Shown here: positions 8,754-18,194 of the stretch, piece after piece
Numbering within the stretch: position 1 is the stretch's first letter
Layout: the number at the start of each line of letters is the position of its first letter
DNA from: JAFGIN01 sp050301235
GTDB taxonomy: Bacteria; Fibrobacterota; Chitinivibrionia; Chitinivibrionales; Chitinispirillaceae
Direction of reading: 5' to 3'
Length of the DNA: 64,000 bases
Assembly: GCA_050301235.1 (NCBI GenBank)
Contig: JBNKZD010000054.1
Span: 29,665 to 93,664, forward strand
Notes under the pieces: generated by a model
Told to the model about the DNA's origin: nothing
The model's database searches: none
The model's input: only the letters and a program-made list of their open reading frames with translations
Made by a program: the position numbers and the translations under genes

Positions 8754-9060
8754 TTATTTACAATATGATTTGCTCACATTTTTTCAAACGCAATCCATTT
8801 GTCGACACTCAATACAGCATGAAATATGCCTGTAATTCCAGCTAAGTCTAAACATAAACGCTTAAAAACCTTTCAATCTATTGGATAATACCCAACACGG
8901 AAGTACCATCCATTGCCCATGTTGTTAAACGAATTATCAGACCATTAAAAATGGTATACACATTTTGTGAACTTTTTTCCACTATTTCGGATCACTGTGC
9001 ATAATCTCACACCGGTACTACAATTCCAGCAAGGTACGATTTATGCATTAACCAGAAAAT
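8754..9060. other. Divergent intergenic region, no gene
   Basis: 307 AT-rich bases between the divergent unknown gene and the glycosyltransferase gene. The only structure noticed is a short inverted repeat ACCATT-AAA-AATGGT near 8941-8955, a possible operator or chance palindrome. No convincing promoter pair or RNA gene was seen. Confidence 0.5.
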
Positions 9061-10395
9061 ATGAAACGAACAGAAACCACAGAGGGGTGCCTTGACGGTA
9101 AAACAATTATCAGATTCACTCATAGCAGTACTTATAGTGATGGTATTGAAAACCACCTGAACTATCTCAATCGAGAGCTGTTAAATCGTAACGCCATGAA
9201 TATCATACAGATATACATGGATTCCGCTCCATCATCCTCAACGGAATCGATCAGTTTCGGAAAAGGTGCACTTCTAAAAATCCCATTGCCATCACTGCCC
9301 CATTCTGATAAAAATATAGCTCCTCATCTCGTTCAAAAATTTACCAGAAGATTCTATCATCTCTCCCGTCACCCAAATGTAACCAACCTCTCTGACTCAT
9401 TAAAATTTTTATTCTACAAGACCGAGTTGCTGATTTTTGGTGAGCGTAAGCGCAAATTGTATGAAAAAAGATTTTATGAAGTAGATCACCTTGATGTTGT
9501 GATACAAAAAATTTTTACACGAAGCTCAGTTGACCTTGTTGTAAACCATTTTGCCGGCGGAAAAGACAGCTTGCTTCTGATGCAGGAGGCACATAATAGA
9601 GAGGTACCGATACTTATTGTTAACCATTTTCACAATCGATGGTTCAATTATATACCAATCAGAGAACAGACAAATTTTGCATCACTCGCTGCCGGTACTT
9701 CAAATCATAACATTCCAGGATACATTCGCCGCAATTTTATCAATTTGTCTAACGGAATCGATACACGCTTTTTTCAAAGAACTCTCTCTACAACCCCAAT
9801 TGAATTTTCGAAAAAATACCCAGTCATACTGCTCCCCGCACGGGTTGAACCGGCAAAAGGCCATCTGGACATGTTGAAAGTGCTCCATCTATTAAAAAAA
9901 CGGAAAATTAACGCACAACTCATTTTTCTCGGCCGAATCGACTCGATTCGATTCAAAGAACAATGTGAACATTTTGCAAAAGAGCATCAGTTGCAGGATT
10001 TTATTGAATTTAAGGGCAAGGTTGACCAATCGACATTGCGTCAATGGTACTTCATAGCAGATATCGTTGTTCTTCCATCATACCAGCAGAGGTCTGGAAG
10101 AGTACTGCTTGAATCTCAAGCGATGGAAGTTCCACCGATTACCTATAAAACAGGTACGACACCGGAAACGATCATTGATAATGATACCGGCGTTCTGGTT
10201 GATCAGGGTAGTATCAGAAAACTTGCTGAAAAAGTTGAGTTATTACTAAAAAACCCGGCCCTTCGTCAAAAGATGGGAAGTAAAGGACGCCAGTTTGTCG
10301 AAAAAAAATTCAGCCTGACCGCACTTGCCCAACGGCATGAATCGGCGTATTTTGATTTGATCAATTCACGTGAGGGGAATTCAGGAAATTTGTAA
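9061..10395 (+). CDS. Glycosyltransferase family 4 (GT-B fold)
   Basis: Cytosolic or membrane-associated retaining glycosyltransferase that moves a sugar from a nucleotide donor to a glycan or lipid acceptor. The 444 residues are a usual length. The C-terminal donor-binding half is clear: PARVEPAKGHLDMLK, LIFLGRI, VVLPSYQQRSGRVLLESQA and TGTTPETIIDNDTGVLVDQG, in GT4 order, with the E-x7-E-like pair in the last two. The N-terminal acceptor half (about residues 1-220) is divergent, so the product cannot be predicted. No signal peptide. Only a weak ribosome site precedes the ATG. It stands alone, not in a polysaccharide cluster. Confidence 0.8.
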   Translation: MKRTETTEGCLDGKTIIRFTHSSTYSDGIENHLNYLNRELLNRNAMNIIQIYMDSAPSSSTESISFGKGALLKIPLPSLPHSDKNIAPHLVQKFTRRFYHLSRHPNVTNLSDSLKFLFYKTELLIFGERKRKLYEKRFYEVDHLDVVIQKIFTRSSVDLVVNHFAGGKDSLLLMQEAHNREVPILIVNHFHNRWFNYIPIREQTNFASLAAGTSNHNIPGYIRRNFINLSNGIDTRFFQRTLSTTPIEFSKKYPVILLPARVEPAKGHLDMLKVLHLLKKRKINAQLIFLGRIDSIRFKEQCEHFAKEHQLQDFIEFKGKVDQSTLRQWYFIADIVVLPSYQQRSGRVLLESQAMEVPPITYKTGTTPETIIDNDTGVLVDQGSIRKLAEKVELLLKNPALRQKMGSKGRQFVEKKFSLTALAQRHESAYFDLINSREGNSGNL

Positions 10396-10544
10396 CCTAT
10401 CCAGAAAGAAGTCTGTTTTTTGTAATTCATCTGGACGCCCGTGGCGATTTGGTGGGGCCCAGACCGTTAGTTGCAACGATCAACGTTAGTGTGCCCTCAC
10501 CTAGAGGCTTTTGATGTCGTCGGAAAGAAGTGCGTACTCCACCG

Positions 10545-10742
10545 TTAGGGACAATATGTTTGTTCATTAAAAAATCGGGCTCCTGCGATACCTGCAAAAA
10601 TAGTTAAAGCAGTAAATGAATATAAAACCAATATACATAAAATTGGAATCGACCACTTGAAGAACTTATTACTTAATTTCAGAGGAAACCAAATAAATTC
10701 GGCAAGGAGGAGAACAAGTGTGCTTATATAAATCATCAACAA
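10545..10742 (-). CDS. Possible small membrane protein, 65 aa
   Basis: A short frame with two strongly hydrophobic helices (residues 2-20 and 32-52) joined by a Lys-containing loop, as in real small membrane proteins. The TAA stop lies in a CCCTAACGG word that marks the edge of a GC-richer stretch (10430-10550) containing three direct CGTTAG repeats. No good ribosome site is seen. It may be a real small gene, a fragment, or chance. Confidence 0.3.
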   Translation of the reverse strand: MLMIYISTLVLLLAEFIWFPLKLSNKFFKWSIPILCILVLYSFTALTIFAGIAGARFFNEQTYCP

Positions 10743-10773
10743 TTGGAGAAAAGTGATTTCGTAAGTTATTTCA

Positions 10774-11724
10774 TCACTTCAAATATTTTTTCACCCATCT
10801 TATAAACTCCTTTTCATCAACAATATTCCATGAATGGGGATGCCGTGTTCCATCTAATCGATATCCCCTGTTTTGTGTAAGAACAACTTCTGCGTTCGTG
10901 TTCCCTGCCATATAGAGTGTATGAATCATTTTGCAGCCATAAAGACCATTTTCATCAAAAATTGAACGGCATCTTTCCCTGATTGACCACATTGGATCGA
11001 GCTCATGATAGAGTCTCACCGGTATTTCGGTAAGATATCTGGCATTCCCACCATCTGTATCACCCATAAAAAAGGGGGAACATCGCTTGTAATTAGACAA
11101 ACTGTCATCGGGAACTCCTAATTCGTTTTCAAGTTGCTTTTTTAGTGCTTTCGCCTCCTTAATGCCGATATACGCATTGGGTGCTTTACAATCTGATGCT
11201 ATTGATCGCTGAAATGACTTATAAAATTCATATAGATCGAGTACCGGATCAACAGCAAAAACCGCTTTTGGAATGAGATTTTCCTTTTTATCTCTAATAA
11301 GATTTTCTGCGAAACCTGTTGCCATTGCTCCTCCAGCAGAAAAACCACCAACGATATATTTCCCCTGTTCAACATTATATCTTTTAACAGCATCTTCGAC
11401 ACATATCTGAAAGATGTTATAAAGTTCATCAGTAATAAAAAGCTGCCGATTGTAGGGAATAATTATGGTTACAAAATCATTCTTATATGCTGTTTTGGGA
11501 ATCTTGGTCCATCTAAAAAGCGCATTAGCCCATACTTCCGGATCATCAAATCCCCCAGGATAGCCATCAAAAATAACAATCATTCCTTTTGCATTGTTGA
11601 TTCCACGGTAAACAGAATACCCTTTTAGAGGCATATCCTTAAGTTGGTCAATTTCTCTGTAGTGAGTAGTAGAATAGCTCAATGTAGTTAAAGCGAATAG
11701 TGCAAAGAATGTTTTTTTAATCAA
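10774..11724 (-). CDS. Secreted alpha/beta-hydrolase-like esterase
   Basis: About 316 residues. The TTG at 11724 is preferred because GGAGGA sits 5 nt upstream and the protein then begins with a signal peptide (MIKKTFFALFALTTLSYS). The fold is supported by an early GMIVIFDGYPGGFDDP strand-loop, the nucleophile elbow GFSAGGAMA (Ser of GxSxG), an acid in AVDPVLD or HELDPMW, and a late histidine in GTRHPHSW. The pattern fits esterase/lipase relatives acting on acylated glycans or lipids in the periplasm or outside. No neighbour defines the substrate. Confidence 0.7.
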   Translation of the reverse strand: MIKKTFFALFALTTLSYSTTHYREIDQLKDMPLKGYSVYRGINNAKGMIVIFDGYPGGFDDPEVWANALFRWTKIPKTAYKNDFVTIIIPYNRQLFITDELYNIFQICVEDAVKRYNVEQGKYIVGGFSAGGAMATGFAENLIRDKKENLIPKAVFAVDPVLDLYEFYKSFQRSIASDCKAPNAYIGIKEAKALKKQLENELGVPDDSLSNYKRCSPFFMGDTDGGNARYLTEIPVRLYHELDPMWSIRERCRSIFDENGLYGCKMIHTLYMAGNTNAEVVLTQNRGYRLDGTRHPHSWNIVDEKEFIRWVKKYLK

Positions 11725-11796
11725 TTTTATCCTCCATTTTCTTATCTGCACATGTCAGTAAAGGGGGCGAGTCCGGTTAGTCGCGTGAATGGGAAT

Positions 11797-11870
11797 CGTT
11801 CAGAGCTCAAAGGTTCAGAGGTTTGAAAGATTGTAATCCTTTTTAACCTGGAACACTGAACCTGTGAACG
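11797..11870. repeat. GTTCA-rich foldback repeat
   Basis: The outer CGTTCA/TGAACG pair and inner AGGTTCAG/CTGAACCT pair form an imperfect stem. The words match those of the foldback at 2268-2316, which supports one dispersed family. Confidence 0.5.
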
Positions 11871-12278
11871 ATAATGTCTTATTAATATAGGCAAATTTGG
11901 TCGGAGAGTCAAGAGGTGGGAAGAATGGCTGGGGGACGAGAAGAAGAAAAGAAGATAGTCAGACTAAAGTTGTTTTAAGACAGCCCGACATAAGTTTTGT
12001 AAAAAACCTGGCATACAGCTGCACCTTGTTTACATTTTTCACTCTGCGACCGCAAAGCACCGCAGGAACCTTCACATACACCATTATGTGGGGTACATGT
12101 CCATTTTTTTCTGTTATAAGAGAGCCTGGCAGGAAAAAATAAGACAATTCAATGACCAGGTTGAACGGCAATACTTTTGCATGATAATAAATAAACCCTT
12201 CAATCTGTGATCGAACTCTCATAACCCATAGAGCAGATCCGGATTACCGCTTCACCTCTCTCAAGGAGCAGATTTCTC
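11871..12278. other. Intergenic region, no supported gene
   Basis: Contains a purine-rich stretch (about 11905-11960) and overlapping short frames on both strands, none with a ribosome site or family look. The promoter of the MBL-hydrolase gene should lie at the right end; AAGGAG precedes its ATG. Confidence 0.5.
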
Positions 12279-13088
12279 ATGACTAGAGTATTTGTAGTAC
12301 TAACCATACTATTTCTATCAGCACATACATTCGCATGGCTTCCGGTTATTCCCTGGCCGGACAGCGATGAGCGAAATTTCAATCCTATTGACAGCACAAA
12401 AACGAGTTCCGGTATGGTATATGTCTACAGGATCAAGGCTGGGACAAGCAACATGTATCTTATCACATCACCGGAAGGGATGTTACTGATTGATGCCGGA
12501 TGGCCCGGGTTTGAACACCGGGTAGTTCGACTTCTCAACAGGCTCCACCGGAGGGATTTGCGTTTAATAATAATTACCCACGGTCATTTTGACCACTATG
12601 GATCAGCAGCTGCCATACGAAGACTCACCGGTGCAGTGATTGCTATTCACAAACTGGATGAACCATTTATGGCAAAGGGAACTACCCCCCTGGGTAAAAA
12701 GCAGGGAATGGGCAAACTGGTCGGTGCCATGCTCCCAATGGGGGAGTTTTTCCTGCGGCCGGAACCTGCGTTTGCCAATATCGTTTTTGATGAATCATTC
12801 AGCCTTGCTCCATACGGGCTGGAAGGTTATGTTGTACACACACCCGGACATACATACGGTTCATGTACGGTGGTGATCAATAAGGAACTTGCATTTACAG
12901 GAGATTTATTATGCAATGCACATGGGTCGATACAGTCACAACGTTTTTATGCATTTAACTGGAACGTTCAGGCTTATTCGCTTATACTGCTGAAAAGTAT
13001 GGCTCCACTGCGCTGCTATCCCGGACATGGTGAAAGGTACATTGGAAAGAAAGACTTTTTAGATCTGGTACCATTACTGCCTGAATAA
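12279..13088 (+). CDS. Secreted metallo-beta-lactamase-fold hydrolase
   Basis: 269 residues with an N-terminal signal peptide (TRVFVVLTILFLSAHTFA). The MBL metal-site motif THGHFDHYG (HxHxDH), a following HTPGHTYGSC histidine, the GDLLC aspartate and the GHGERY histidine give the full two-metal ligand set. It therefore hydrolyses an ester, thioester, lactone or similar bond outside the cytoplasm. It is not a recognised beta-lactamase class by eye and is closest in style to glyoxalase II-like or PQQ-type MBL enzymes. Its stop overlaps the next ATG by one base (TAATG), so the two genes are translationally coupled. Confidence 0.8.
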   Translation: MTRVFVVLTILFLSAHTFAWLPVIPWPDSDERNFNPIDSTKTSSGMVYVYRIKAGTSNMYLITSPEGMLLIDAGWPGFEHRVVRLLNRLHRRDLRLIIITHGHFDHYGSAAAIRRLTGAVIAIHKLDEPFMAKGTTPLGKKQGMGKLVGAMLPMGEFFLRPEPAFANIVFDESFSLAPYGLEGYVVHTPGHTYGSCTVVINKELAFTGDLLCNAHGSIQSQRFYAFNWNVQAYSLILLKSMAPLRCYPGHGERYIGKKDFLDLVPLLPE

Positions 13089-13975
13089 TGTATATTCAAT
13101 CCATGCATTACACAGGAACAATGATTCGTCCGCCCAGTGAAGCAGACAGCATACTGCTTCAGGTGACAACTGGCTGTTCACATAACAAATGTACGTTCTG
13201 TGCGGCATATAAAGATACTCCATTCAGTATCCATGATGATGCAACCATTCTGGAAGATATCCTTGAAGTAGCATCCGCAGGTACTACATGGCAGGACAAG
13301 GTGTTTCTGTGTGATGGTGACGCGCTCATTCTTCCGCAGAAAAAACTGGTCAATATTTTACAGACAATTAACCGTCATCTTCCATTTGTCAGCAGGACCG
13401 GGCTTTACGCCAATGCAAAATCGATTCAGCGAAAATCAGATCCTGAATTAAAAGAACTGTATCAGCTTGGCCTCAAGATGGTGCACCTGGGACTTGAATC
13501 AGGTGATGATGTGACGCTTGCTGATGTTAACAAATGGGGTGATGCAGAAACAATCATCACTCAGGCGCGCAGAATTATCGATTCCGGAATGCAGTTGTTT
13601 GTCACAGTCCTTCTGGGCATTGCGCCAAAAGAACGTTCTCTGATCCACGCGGAAAAAACCGGACTTGCGCTCAGTCGGATCAATCCTCGCTTTGTGGGTG
13701 CTCTGACAGTGATGCCGGTCGATTACACTGAATTTTATCACCGTGTCGAATCAGGTTCATTCAGTATGTTATCCCCACTGGAGATTCTTTACGAATTAAA
13801 GTGCATGATCGAAAACACAACAATGACTTCCGGTTATTTCTACGCCAATCATGCATCAAACTACCTTCCGTTGAGAATCCGTATGCCTCGCGAAAAACAG
13901 GCAGCAATCACTCAAATTGAAGCAGCACTCCGCGGCAATGTATCTCTCAAACCGGAGTATTTCAGAGGGCTTTAA
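13088..13975 (+). CDS. Radical SAM protein (GCSHNKCTFC type)
   Basis: 295 residues. The 4Fe-4S ligands are C30, C35 and C38 in TTGCSHNKCTFCAAYKD, the C-x4-C-x2-C spacing of a widespread uncharacterised radical SAM group whose members begin with a YxGTxxRPPSEA-like segment, as here. SAM-binding features follow: VFLCDGDAL, then LGLESGDD. Cleaves SAM to a 5'-deoxyadenosyl radical; the substrate is unknown. Its start overlaps the stop of the secreted MBL hydrolase. The coupling is firm, but one product is exported and the other cytosolic, so a shared pathway is only possible. Confidence 0.85.
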   Translation: MYIQSMHYTGTMIRPPSEADSILLQVTTGCSHNKCTFCAAYKDTPFSIHDDATILEDILEVASAGTTWQDKVFLCDGDALILPQKKLVNILQTINRHLPFVSRTGLYANAKSIQRKSDPELKELYQLGLKMVHLGLESGDDVTLADVNKWGDAETIITQARRIIDSGMQLFVTVLLGIAPKERSLIHAEKTGLALSRINPRFVGALTVMPVDYTEFYHRVESGSFSMLSPLEILYELKCMIENTTMTSGYFYANHASNYLPLRIRMPREKQAAITQIEAALRGNVSLKPEYFRGL

Positions 13976-14058
13976 CCCCAGATTTCAGGCAAGATATTTG
14001 TTATATCTAACCCAGTAGTTAATTATCACTGATTCCAACCTGAAAGTACCGTACTACC

Positions 14059-14742
14059 ATGAATGATTTGCAGGAACAACGTCTCTGGAATGCTCATTTT
14101 GTATCCATGATTGCTCATGAACTACGAACACCACTGACATCGATCATCTCTTTTTCTCAGATAATCAGTGATGAAAGTGAACTGATTTCAAAAAACGAAC
14201 AGGTTCACTACCTTCAAATGATCGTAAAGGAAGGTAAACGAGTTGCACACTATGTCAATGAACTGACTGAAATAATGAAATTGGAAACTGGAAACACATT
14301 TACATTTTCAGAATTTTATCTGGAAGAGATATTTAAAAAACTACTCGACCAATCCGGATTGTATCACAATCGTATATTGGACTATCAGCAGCAATCGCAG
14401 CTGTGTCATCTACGTGCAGATCATTCCCTGATTGAAACAGCGATGTCAATTCTTCTGAACAGTCTTCACTCTAAATGCAAAGGAGCATTGACGGTACAAC
14501 TTGATCAAAAGGCCGGTATCATTCAGGGGACACTTTCGGGTAAAGAAAGCACTTTCACGGAACGGGAGATTCATCAATTATTTGACATCAACGCACAACT
14601 GACCATTTCACACACAGATATACCACTTAAAACCCGACCCATTTTTGCTGCAGCTGTTATCAGAGGTCACAACGGAAACATCTGGATTTCATCAATTCCC
14701 GAAAATGGTGTGCTCATCTCATTTGAGTTACAATGTGGCTGA
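14059..14742 (+). CDS. Soluble histidine-kinase-like protein with degenerate ATPase domain
   Basis: 227 residues without membrane segment or sensor domain. Residues 12-80 are a clear HisKA dimerisation/phosphoacceptor domain with H20 in MIAHELRTPLTSI. The rest aligns in shape with HATPase_c: SILLNSL replaces the N box (the usual Asn-Ala pair is altered), the DxGxG loop is not recognisable, and the end GHNGNIWISSIPENG resembles the final GxhxhxS strand. It may be a phosphotransfer or dimerisation partner rather than an active kinase. No response regulator is adjacent. A strong terminator follows. Confidence 0.7.
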   Translation: MNDLQEQRLWNAHFVSMIAHELRTPLTSIISFSQIISDESELISKNEQVHYLQMIVKEGKRVAHYVNELTEIMKLETGNTFTFSEFYLEEIFKKLLDQSGLYHNRILDYQQQSQLCHLRADHSLIETAMSILLNSLHSKCKGALTVQLDQKAGIIQGTLSGKESTFTEREIHQLFDINAQLTISHTDIPLKTRPIFAAAVIRGHNGNIWISSIPENGVLISFELQCG

Positions 14743-14750
14743 TAAAATAA

Positions 14751-14781
14751 AAATGCTCCTCCGTCATGGAGGAGCATTTTT
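14751..14781. terminator. Bidirectional intrinsic terminator
   Basis: Perfect 12-bp stem AAATGCTCCTCC (14751-14762) / GGAGGAGCATTT (14768-14779), 5-nt loop GTCAT, T-run on the plus side and matching A-run upstream. It can stop transcription of both convergent genes, the kinase-like gene (ends 14742) and the TPR lipoprotein gene (ends 14813). Confidence 0.9.
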
Positions 14782-14812
14782 GTATTAAGAAATCTTATAA
14801 CAATTGTCTGTA

Positions 14813-15847
14813 TTACTTGAGAAACTTTTCTGAGACGTAATCGCCATTTCTATATTCAAGTTTTACAATTTCGCCTGATGGAGCAGGGAAAGTCAATTTC
14901 AGTTTTGCTTCATGTTCCTGATCGAGAATTTCCGGATCGAGACGAGCTGGTCTGGCAGCATAACGCTTCCCGTTCTTATCAATAAAAGCGAAGTGGTCTG
15001 CTTTCAATTTAAGCGGGTTATTAGCGTTGTTGTAGATATCAACGATTGTGACAATTGCTTTACCACGCTTCTGCATAGTCGGGATAGCAAGCAGAATGTC
15101 ATATTTGTTTATTTTTTTAAATACTGCAGAATCGGGTATCGGATCGATAACTTTCAGATAAGCTGAATAAGTGCTGGCGTTTTCTTTGCGAAGAGTACCA
15201 AGCATTTTCTTTGCGTCTGCATGTGTGGAATCAAAATACAAAGCAGTGAGCGCCCAAAACTCAGCTTTAATAAAATCTTCAGCATCTTTATTGGCTTTTC
15301 CATTTGCATAATCCATCTCAGCCAGTTCATAATTTTCCTGGGCCATTTTTGTGCGCAGTTCTGTACGCTTATTCTTTGCAGGTGTTGGATCACTTGCGAC
15401 TTGTTCTGCTCTGTCTATTGTCTGAAGTGCTTCATCAAAATGTTCCTTTTTTGCACTGGAATCAGCCATCTGAAGAAGTAGCATGGAATACTGTTGCTTT
15501 AATTCGGGAGTGACATCCTGATTATTATACTTATCAATATCAGTAAGAAACAACGGGATCGCTTCCATGTGAGCAGCCCCTTCATTAAGTACCATTCCAG
15601 CCCGAATAAGAGTTACTTCAATATATCTGTTCCTTAAAACTGCAGGAATACTTGATGGATTTTCTTTGATCGCTTTATCATAGTACATATATGCTGTTTT
15701 TAACTGGATTCTTTTGTTATTTCCATCCAATTTTTGAGCTAAATTGTACGCAGCATCACCCCGCTTCTGATTTGCAGACTTCGGTGAGCATGACATCATC
15801 AGTGATAAAACGCTTAAACCAGTAACTAGCTTCCATAAGACTTTCAT
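14813..15847 (-). CDS. TPR-like lipoprotein
   Basis: 344 residues. The signal peptide ends in a lipobox (LMMSC, Cys20), so the mature protein is probably lipid-anchored in the envelope. Residues 35-215 are helical TPR-like repeats (AYNLAQKLDGN, AYMYYDKAIKENPSS, EALQTIDRAEQ, KAEFWALTALYFDST). The C-terminal 100 residues form a beta-rich domain (AIVTIVDIYNNANNPLKL, KLEYRNGDYVSEKFL) like immunoglobulin-type modules of envelope proteins. GGAGGA precedes the ATG. No adjacent envelope machine indicates its partner. Confidence 0.8.
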   Translation of the reverse strand: MKVLWKLVTGLSVLSLMMSCSPKSANQKRGDAAYNLAQKLDGNNKRIQLKTAYMYYDKAIKENPSSIPAVLRNRYIEVTLIRAGMVLNEGAAHMEAIPLFLTDIDKYNNQDVTPELKQQYSMLLLQMADSSAKKEHFDEALQTIDRAEQVASDPTPAKNKRTELRTKMAQENYELAEMDYANGKANKDAEDFIKAEFWALTALYFDSTHADAKKMLGTLRKENASTYSAYLKVIDPIPDSAVFKKINKYDILLAIPTMQKRGKAIVTIVDIYNNANNPLKLKADHFAFIDKNGKRYAARPARLDPEILDQEHEAKLKLTFPAPSGEIVKLEYRNGDYVSEKFLK

Positions 15848-15949
15848 GGAATTCCTCCGTTTTATGTTTATATAGTACCATGTGGCTTACAAAATTTTAT
15901 TATTGAAAGATAACTTGCGGGACAAAGCTTTCGCACGTATTTTTTGGTC

Positions 15950-17302
15950 ATGAATGCAAATTTTATATCTGAACACCGTTCCGGGGCCGATTTAATCGTT
16001 GAAACACTGAGAAGGAACGGATATATAGCCTATTTTGCCGGTGGATTTGTTCGTGATATGCTTCTTGAAGTCACAGAAAAGGGCGACATTGATATTGCAA
16101 CTAATGCAAAACCACAAACTATATCCCAATTATTTCCTTCAACTATCGATGTTGGTGAACAGTTCGGAGTAATGGTCGTAGTTTTTAATGGGTTTAATTA
16201 TGAGGTGGCAACATTCCGCTCCGATATTGGTATCCATGATGGGCGTCATCCTTCCCAGGTGGTGTTCACTGATGCACAAACTGATGCACTGCGCAGAGAC
16301 TTCACTATTAATGGCATGTTCTATGACCCCCAAACGAATGAAATTATTGATTTCGTCAATGGTATCGAGGATTGCAGGAATCACGTTATCAGAGCGATCG
16401 GAGATCCCCGGTTGCGATTCAGAGAAGATTACCTGCGAATGCTCAGAGCAATCCGCTTTTCTGCAAGGTTCAATTTTCCAATTGAACAGCGTACCTGGGA
16501 TGCAATTGGTGAAAATGCTTCACATATTGTTGAAATTTCCCCGGAACGTATTTACGCTGAGATTAACCGAATGTTGTGCGGTCCCAACCCCGAAACAGCA
16601 ATCGATTTACTCGATAAGAGTGGAATACTAAGAATAATTCTTCCTGAGGTTGCCAATCTTGCCGGGGTAGAACAGCCCCCGGAGTTCCACCCTGAGGGTG
16701 ATGTTTTTGTGCACACATTAAAGGCGCTCCATTATCTGAACAAGAATCCATCAGGTGTACTTGCCTGGAGTACACTTCTTCATGATATAGGAAAGCCACC
16801 AACAATAACCTACGCAAAAGATCGCATAAGGTTCAACAATCATGATCGAGTCGGTGCCACAATGGCAGTCAATATTTTGAAACGACTCAAAGCATCGAAT
16901 GTTGTTGTTGATGGTGTTGAAGCATGTATCAGCAATCATATGAATTTCATGAATGTCACTAAGATGCGTTTGTCAAACCTGAAAAAATTCCTCGCCCGCC
17001 CTACCCTGCAGGACGAACTCGAACTTCATCGTGTAGACTGCCTCGCTTCCCACGGCGATATCAGCAATTGCACATTCATTGAAGAGCAGCTGCAGAAGCA
17101 CCCGGCAGAAACAATCAAACCACCCCCGGTTCTAACTGGTAAAGATCTTATTGCACTTGGATTAATACCTGGACCAAAGTTCGGCAAAATACTTTCGGCA
17201 GTTTATGATCTGCAGCTTGAGGAACAGATAAAGGACAAGGAAGAGGCTATTGCATATGTTAAAGAACGTTTAGATAAGGTGTGGAATGATGACACTGTGT
17301 GA
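15950..17302 (+). CDS. cca: CCA tRNA nucleotidyltransferase with HD domain
   Basis: Adds or repairs the 3' CCA of tRNAs. The one tRNA in this window (36137-36210) has no encoded CCA, which fits a need for this enzyme. About 450 residues from the ATG at 15950; a TTG two codons earlier is in frame but has no ribosome site. Residues 31-36 GGFVRD and D46/D48 in GDIDIAT are the nucleotidyltransferase signature and metal carboxylates. DALRRDFTINGMFYD, the FREDYLRMLRAIRFSARF helix and a C-terminal HD domain (LLHDIGKPPT) follow. The HD domain gives the phosphohydrolase-bearing form of the enzyme. Stands alone. Confidence 0.93.
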   Translation: MNANFISEHRSGADLIVETLRRNGYIAYFAGGFVRDMLLEVTEKGDIDIATNAKPQTISQLFPSTIDVGEQFGVMVVVFNGFNYEVATFRSDIGIHDGRHPSQVVFTDAQTDALRRDFTINGMFYDPQTNEIIDFVNGIEDCRNHVIRAIGDPRLRFREDYLRMLRAIRFSARFNFPIEQRTWDAIGENASHIVEISPERIYAEINRMLCGPNPETAIDLLDKSGILRIILPEVANLAGVEQPPEFHPEGDVFVHTLKALHYLNKNPSGVLAWSTLLHDIGKPPTITYAKDRIRFNNHDRVGATMAVNILKRLKASNVVVDGVEACISNHMNFMNVTKMRLSNLKKFLARPTLQDELELHRVDCLASHGDISNCTFIEEQLQKHPAETIKPPPVLTGKDLIALGLIPGPKFGKILSAVYDLQLEEQIKDKEEAIAYVKERLDKVWNDDTV

Positions 17303-17683
17303 TCTTCAGAGATAATCACTTTTTACCCTAGTTGCAAGTAATTTGATTGTACTGATAAAGTAAGTATATTAACACATTATAAAAAAAAGAAAATCACTGG
17401 TTTTCAAATTTCTATTACCCGACTCCCCTATACTGCAAAAACCATTGGGTACGTACCAGAAGGAAACTCCCAATTAATTGACAGTGTCACTTTTTAAATT
17501 GAATGTATCTGGGGTGTGAATAACAAATACTCCAGTACAATACAAGCTTTATATTACACGATACCTACGCATGATTGAACAAGATCTCTCATTTGTACTG
17601 ATGAAATAATTATTGAAATCGGAACAAAAATTGTTATAAATTATAGCAGCAAAACGCTAAACCGCAGCGAACCGGAGGTTCTT
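17303..17683. other. Intergenic region upstream of tspO, no gene
   Basis: AT-rich, 381 bp. TTGATT and TATATT near 17342-17370 and TTGACA near 17478 are possible promoter pieces but none gives a full well-spaced pair. The right end holds the tspO ribosome site GGAGG (17674-17678). Confidence 0.5.
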
Positions 17684-18148
17684 TTGAAAACCTTTATCCG
17701 CTATATATCCTCAATTGCCATTTGTGAAAGTATCGGATTCCTGTCAGGACTTGCAGTCTCACCGGATTCATGGTTTGCAACACTGAAAAAGCCATCGATC
17801 ACTCCCCCCTCGTGGGTGTTTGCACCTGTCTGGACACTACTTTATGCTTTGATGGGTATCTCTGCTGCAATGGTGATTGTTTATAAAAACAGGGATGCCA
17901 GAATTGGAATGTTTTTTTTTACAACTCAACTTCTGCTCAATTTTCTCTGGTCGATTATTTTTTTCGGATTGCATTTACCATTTGTGGCATTTATCGATAT
18001 TTTACTATTAATATCAACCGTTCTTCTTACCTTCTGGAAATTTCTCCGCACTTCAAAACCGGCAGCAATACTTTTAATTCCATACATTCTCTGGATCAGT
18101 TTTGCATCGGTTCTGAATTTCAAAATATGGAGATTGAATAAAGGATAA
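17684..18148 (+). CDS. tspO: TspO/MBR-family membrane protein
   Basis: Five-helix membrane protein of the TspO (translocator protein) family, which binds porphyrins and related hydrophobic ligands and is linked to tetrapyrrole or stress control. The 154 residues are normal size. SWFATLKKPSITPPSWVFAPVWTLLY matches the family loop and helix, with WTxLYxLMGISAAMV and NFLWSIIFFGLH. The start is TTG at 17684, fixed by GGAGG at 17674-17678, 5 nt upstream. No ATG is available without cutting the first helix. No tetrapyrrole gene is adjacent. Confidence 0.9.
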   Translation: MKTFIRYISSIAICESIGFLSGLAVSPDSWFATLKKPSITPPSWVFAPVWTLLYALMGISAAMVIVYKNRDARIGMFFFTTQLLLNFLWSIIFFGLHLPFVAFIDILLLISTVLLTFWKFLRTSKPAAILLIPYILWISFASVLNFKIWRLNKG

Positions 18149-18194
18149 CCATTTTCATCATACGATAAACAGTGCCGTTGCAGCACTCACTATA

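Noticed and set aside
10430..10550. Integron attC-like site after the small membrane protein (stop codon in CCCTAACGG, repeated CGTTAG)
   Set aside because: The three CGTTAG words are direct repeats. No inverse-core partner or L-box pairing forms the required attC hairpin, and no integrase is nearby.
11897..12222. Overlapping short frames on both strands
   Set aside because: No ribosome site, low-complexity purine-rich start, no family resemblance, and the two frames exclude each other.
16188..16631. 147-codon frame inside cca
   Set aside because: Shifted frame within a gene whose catalytic motifs are intact.
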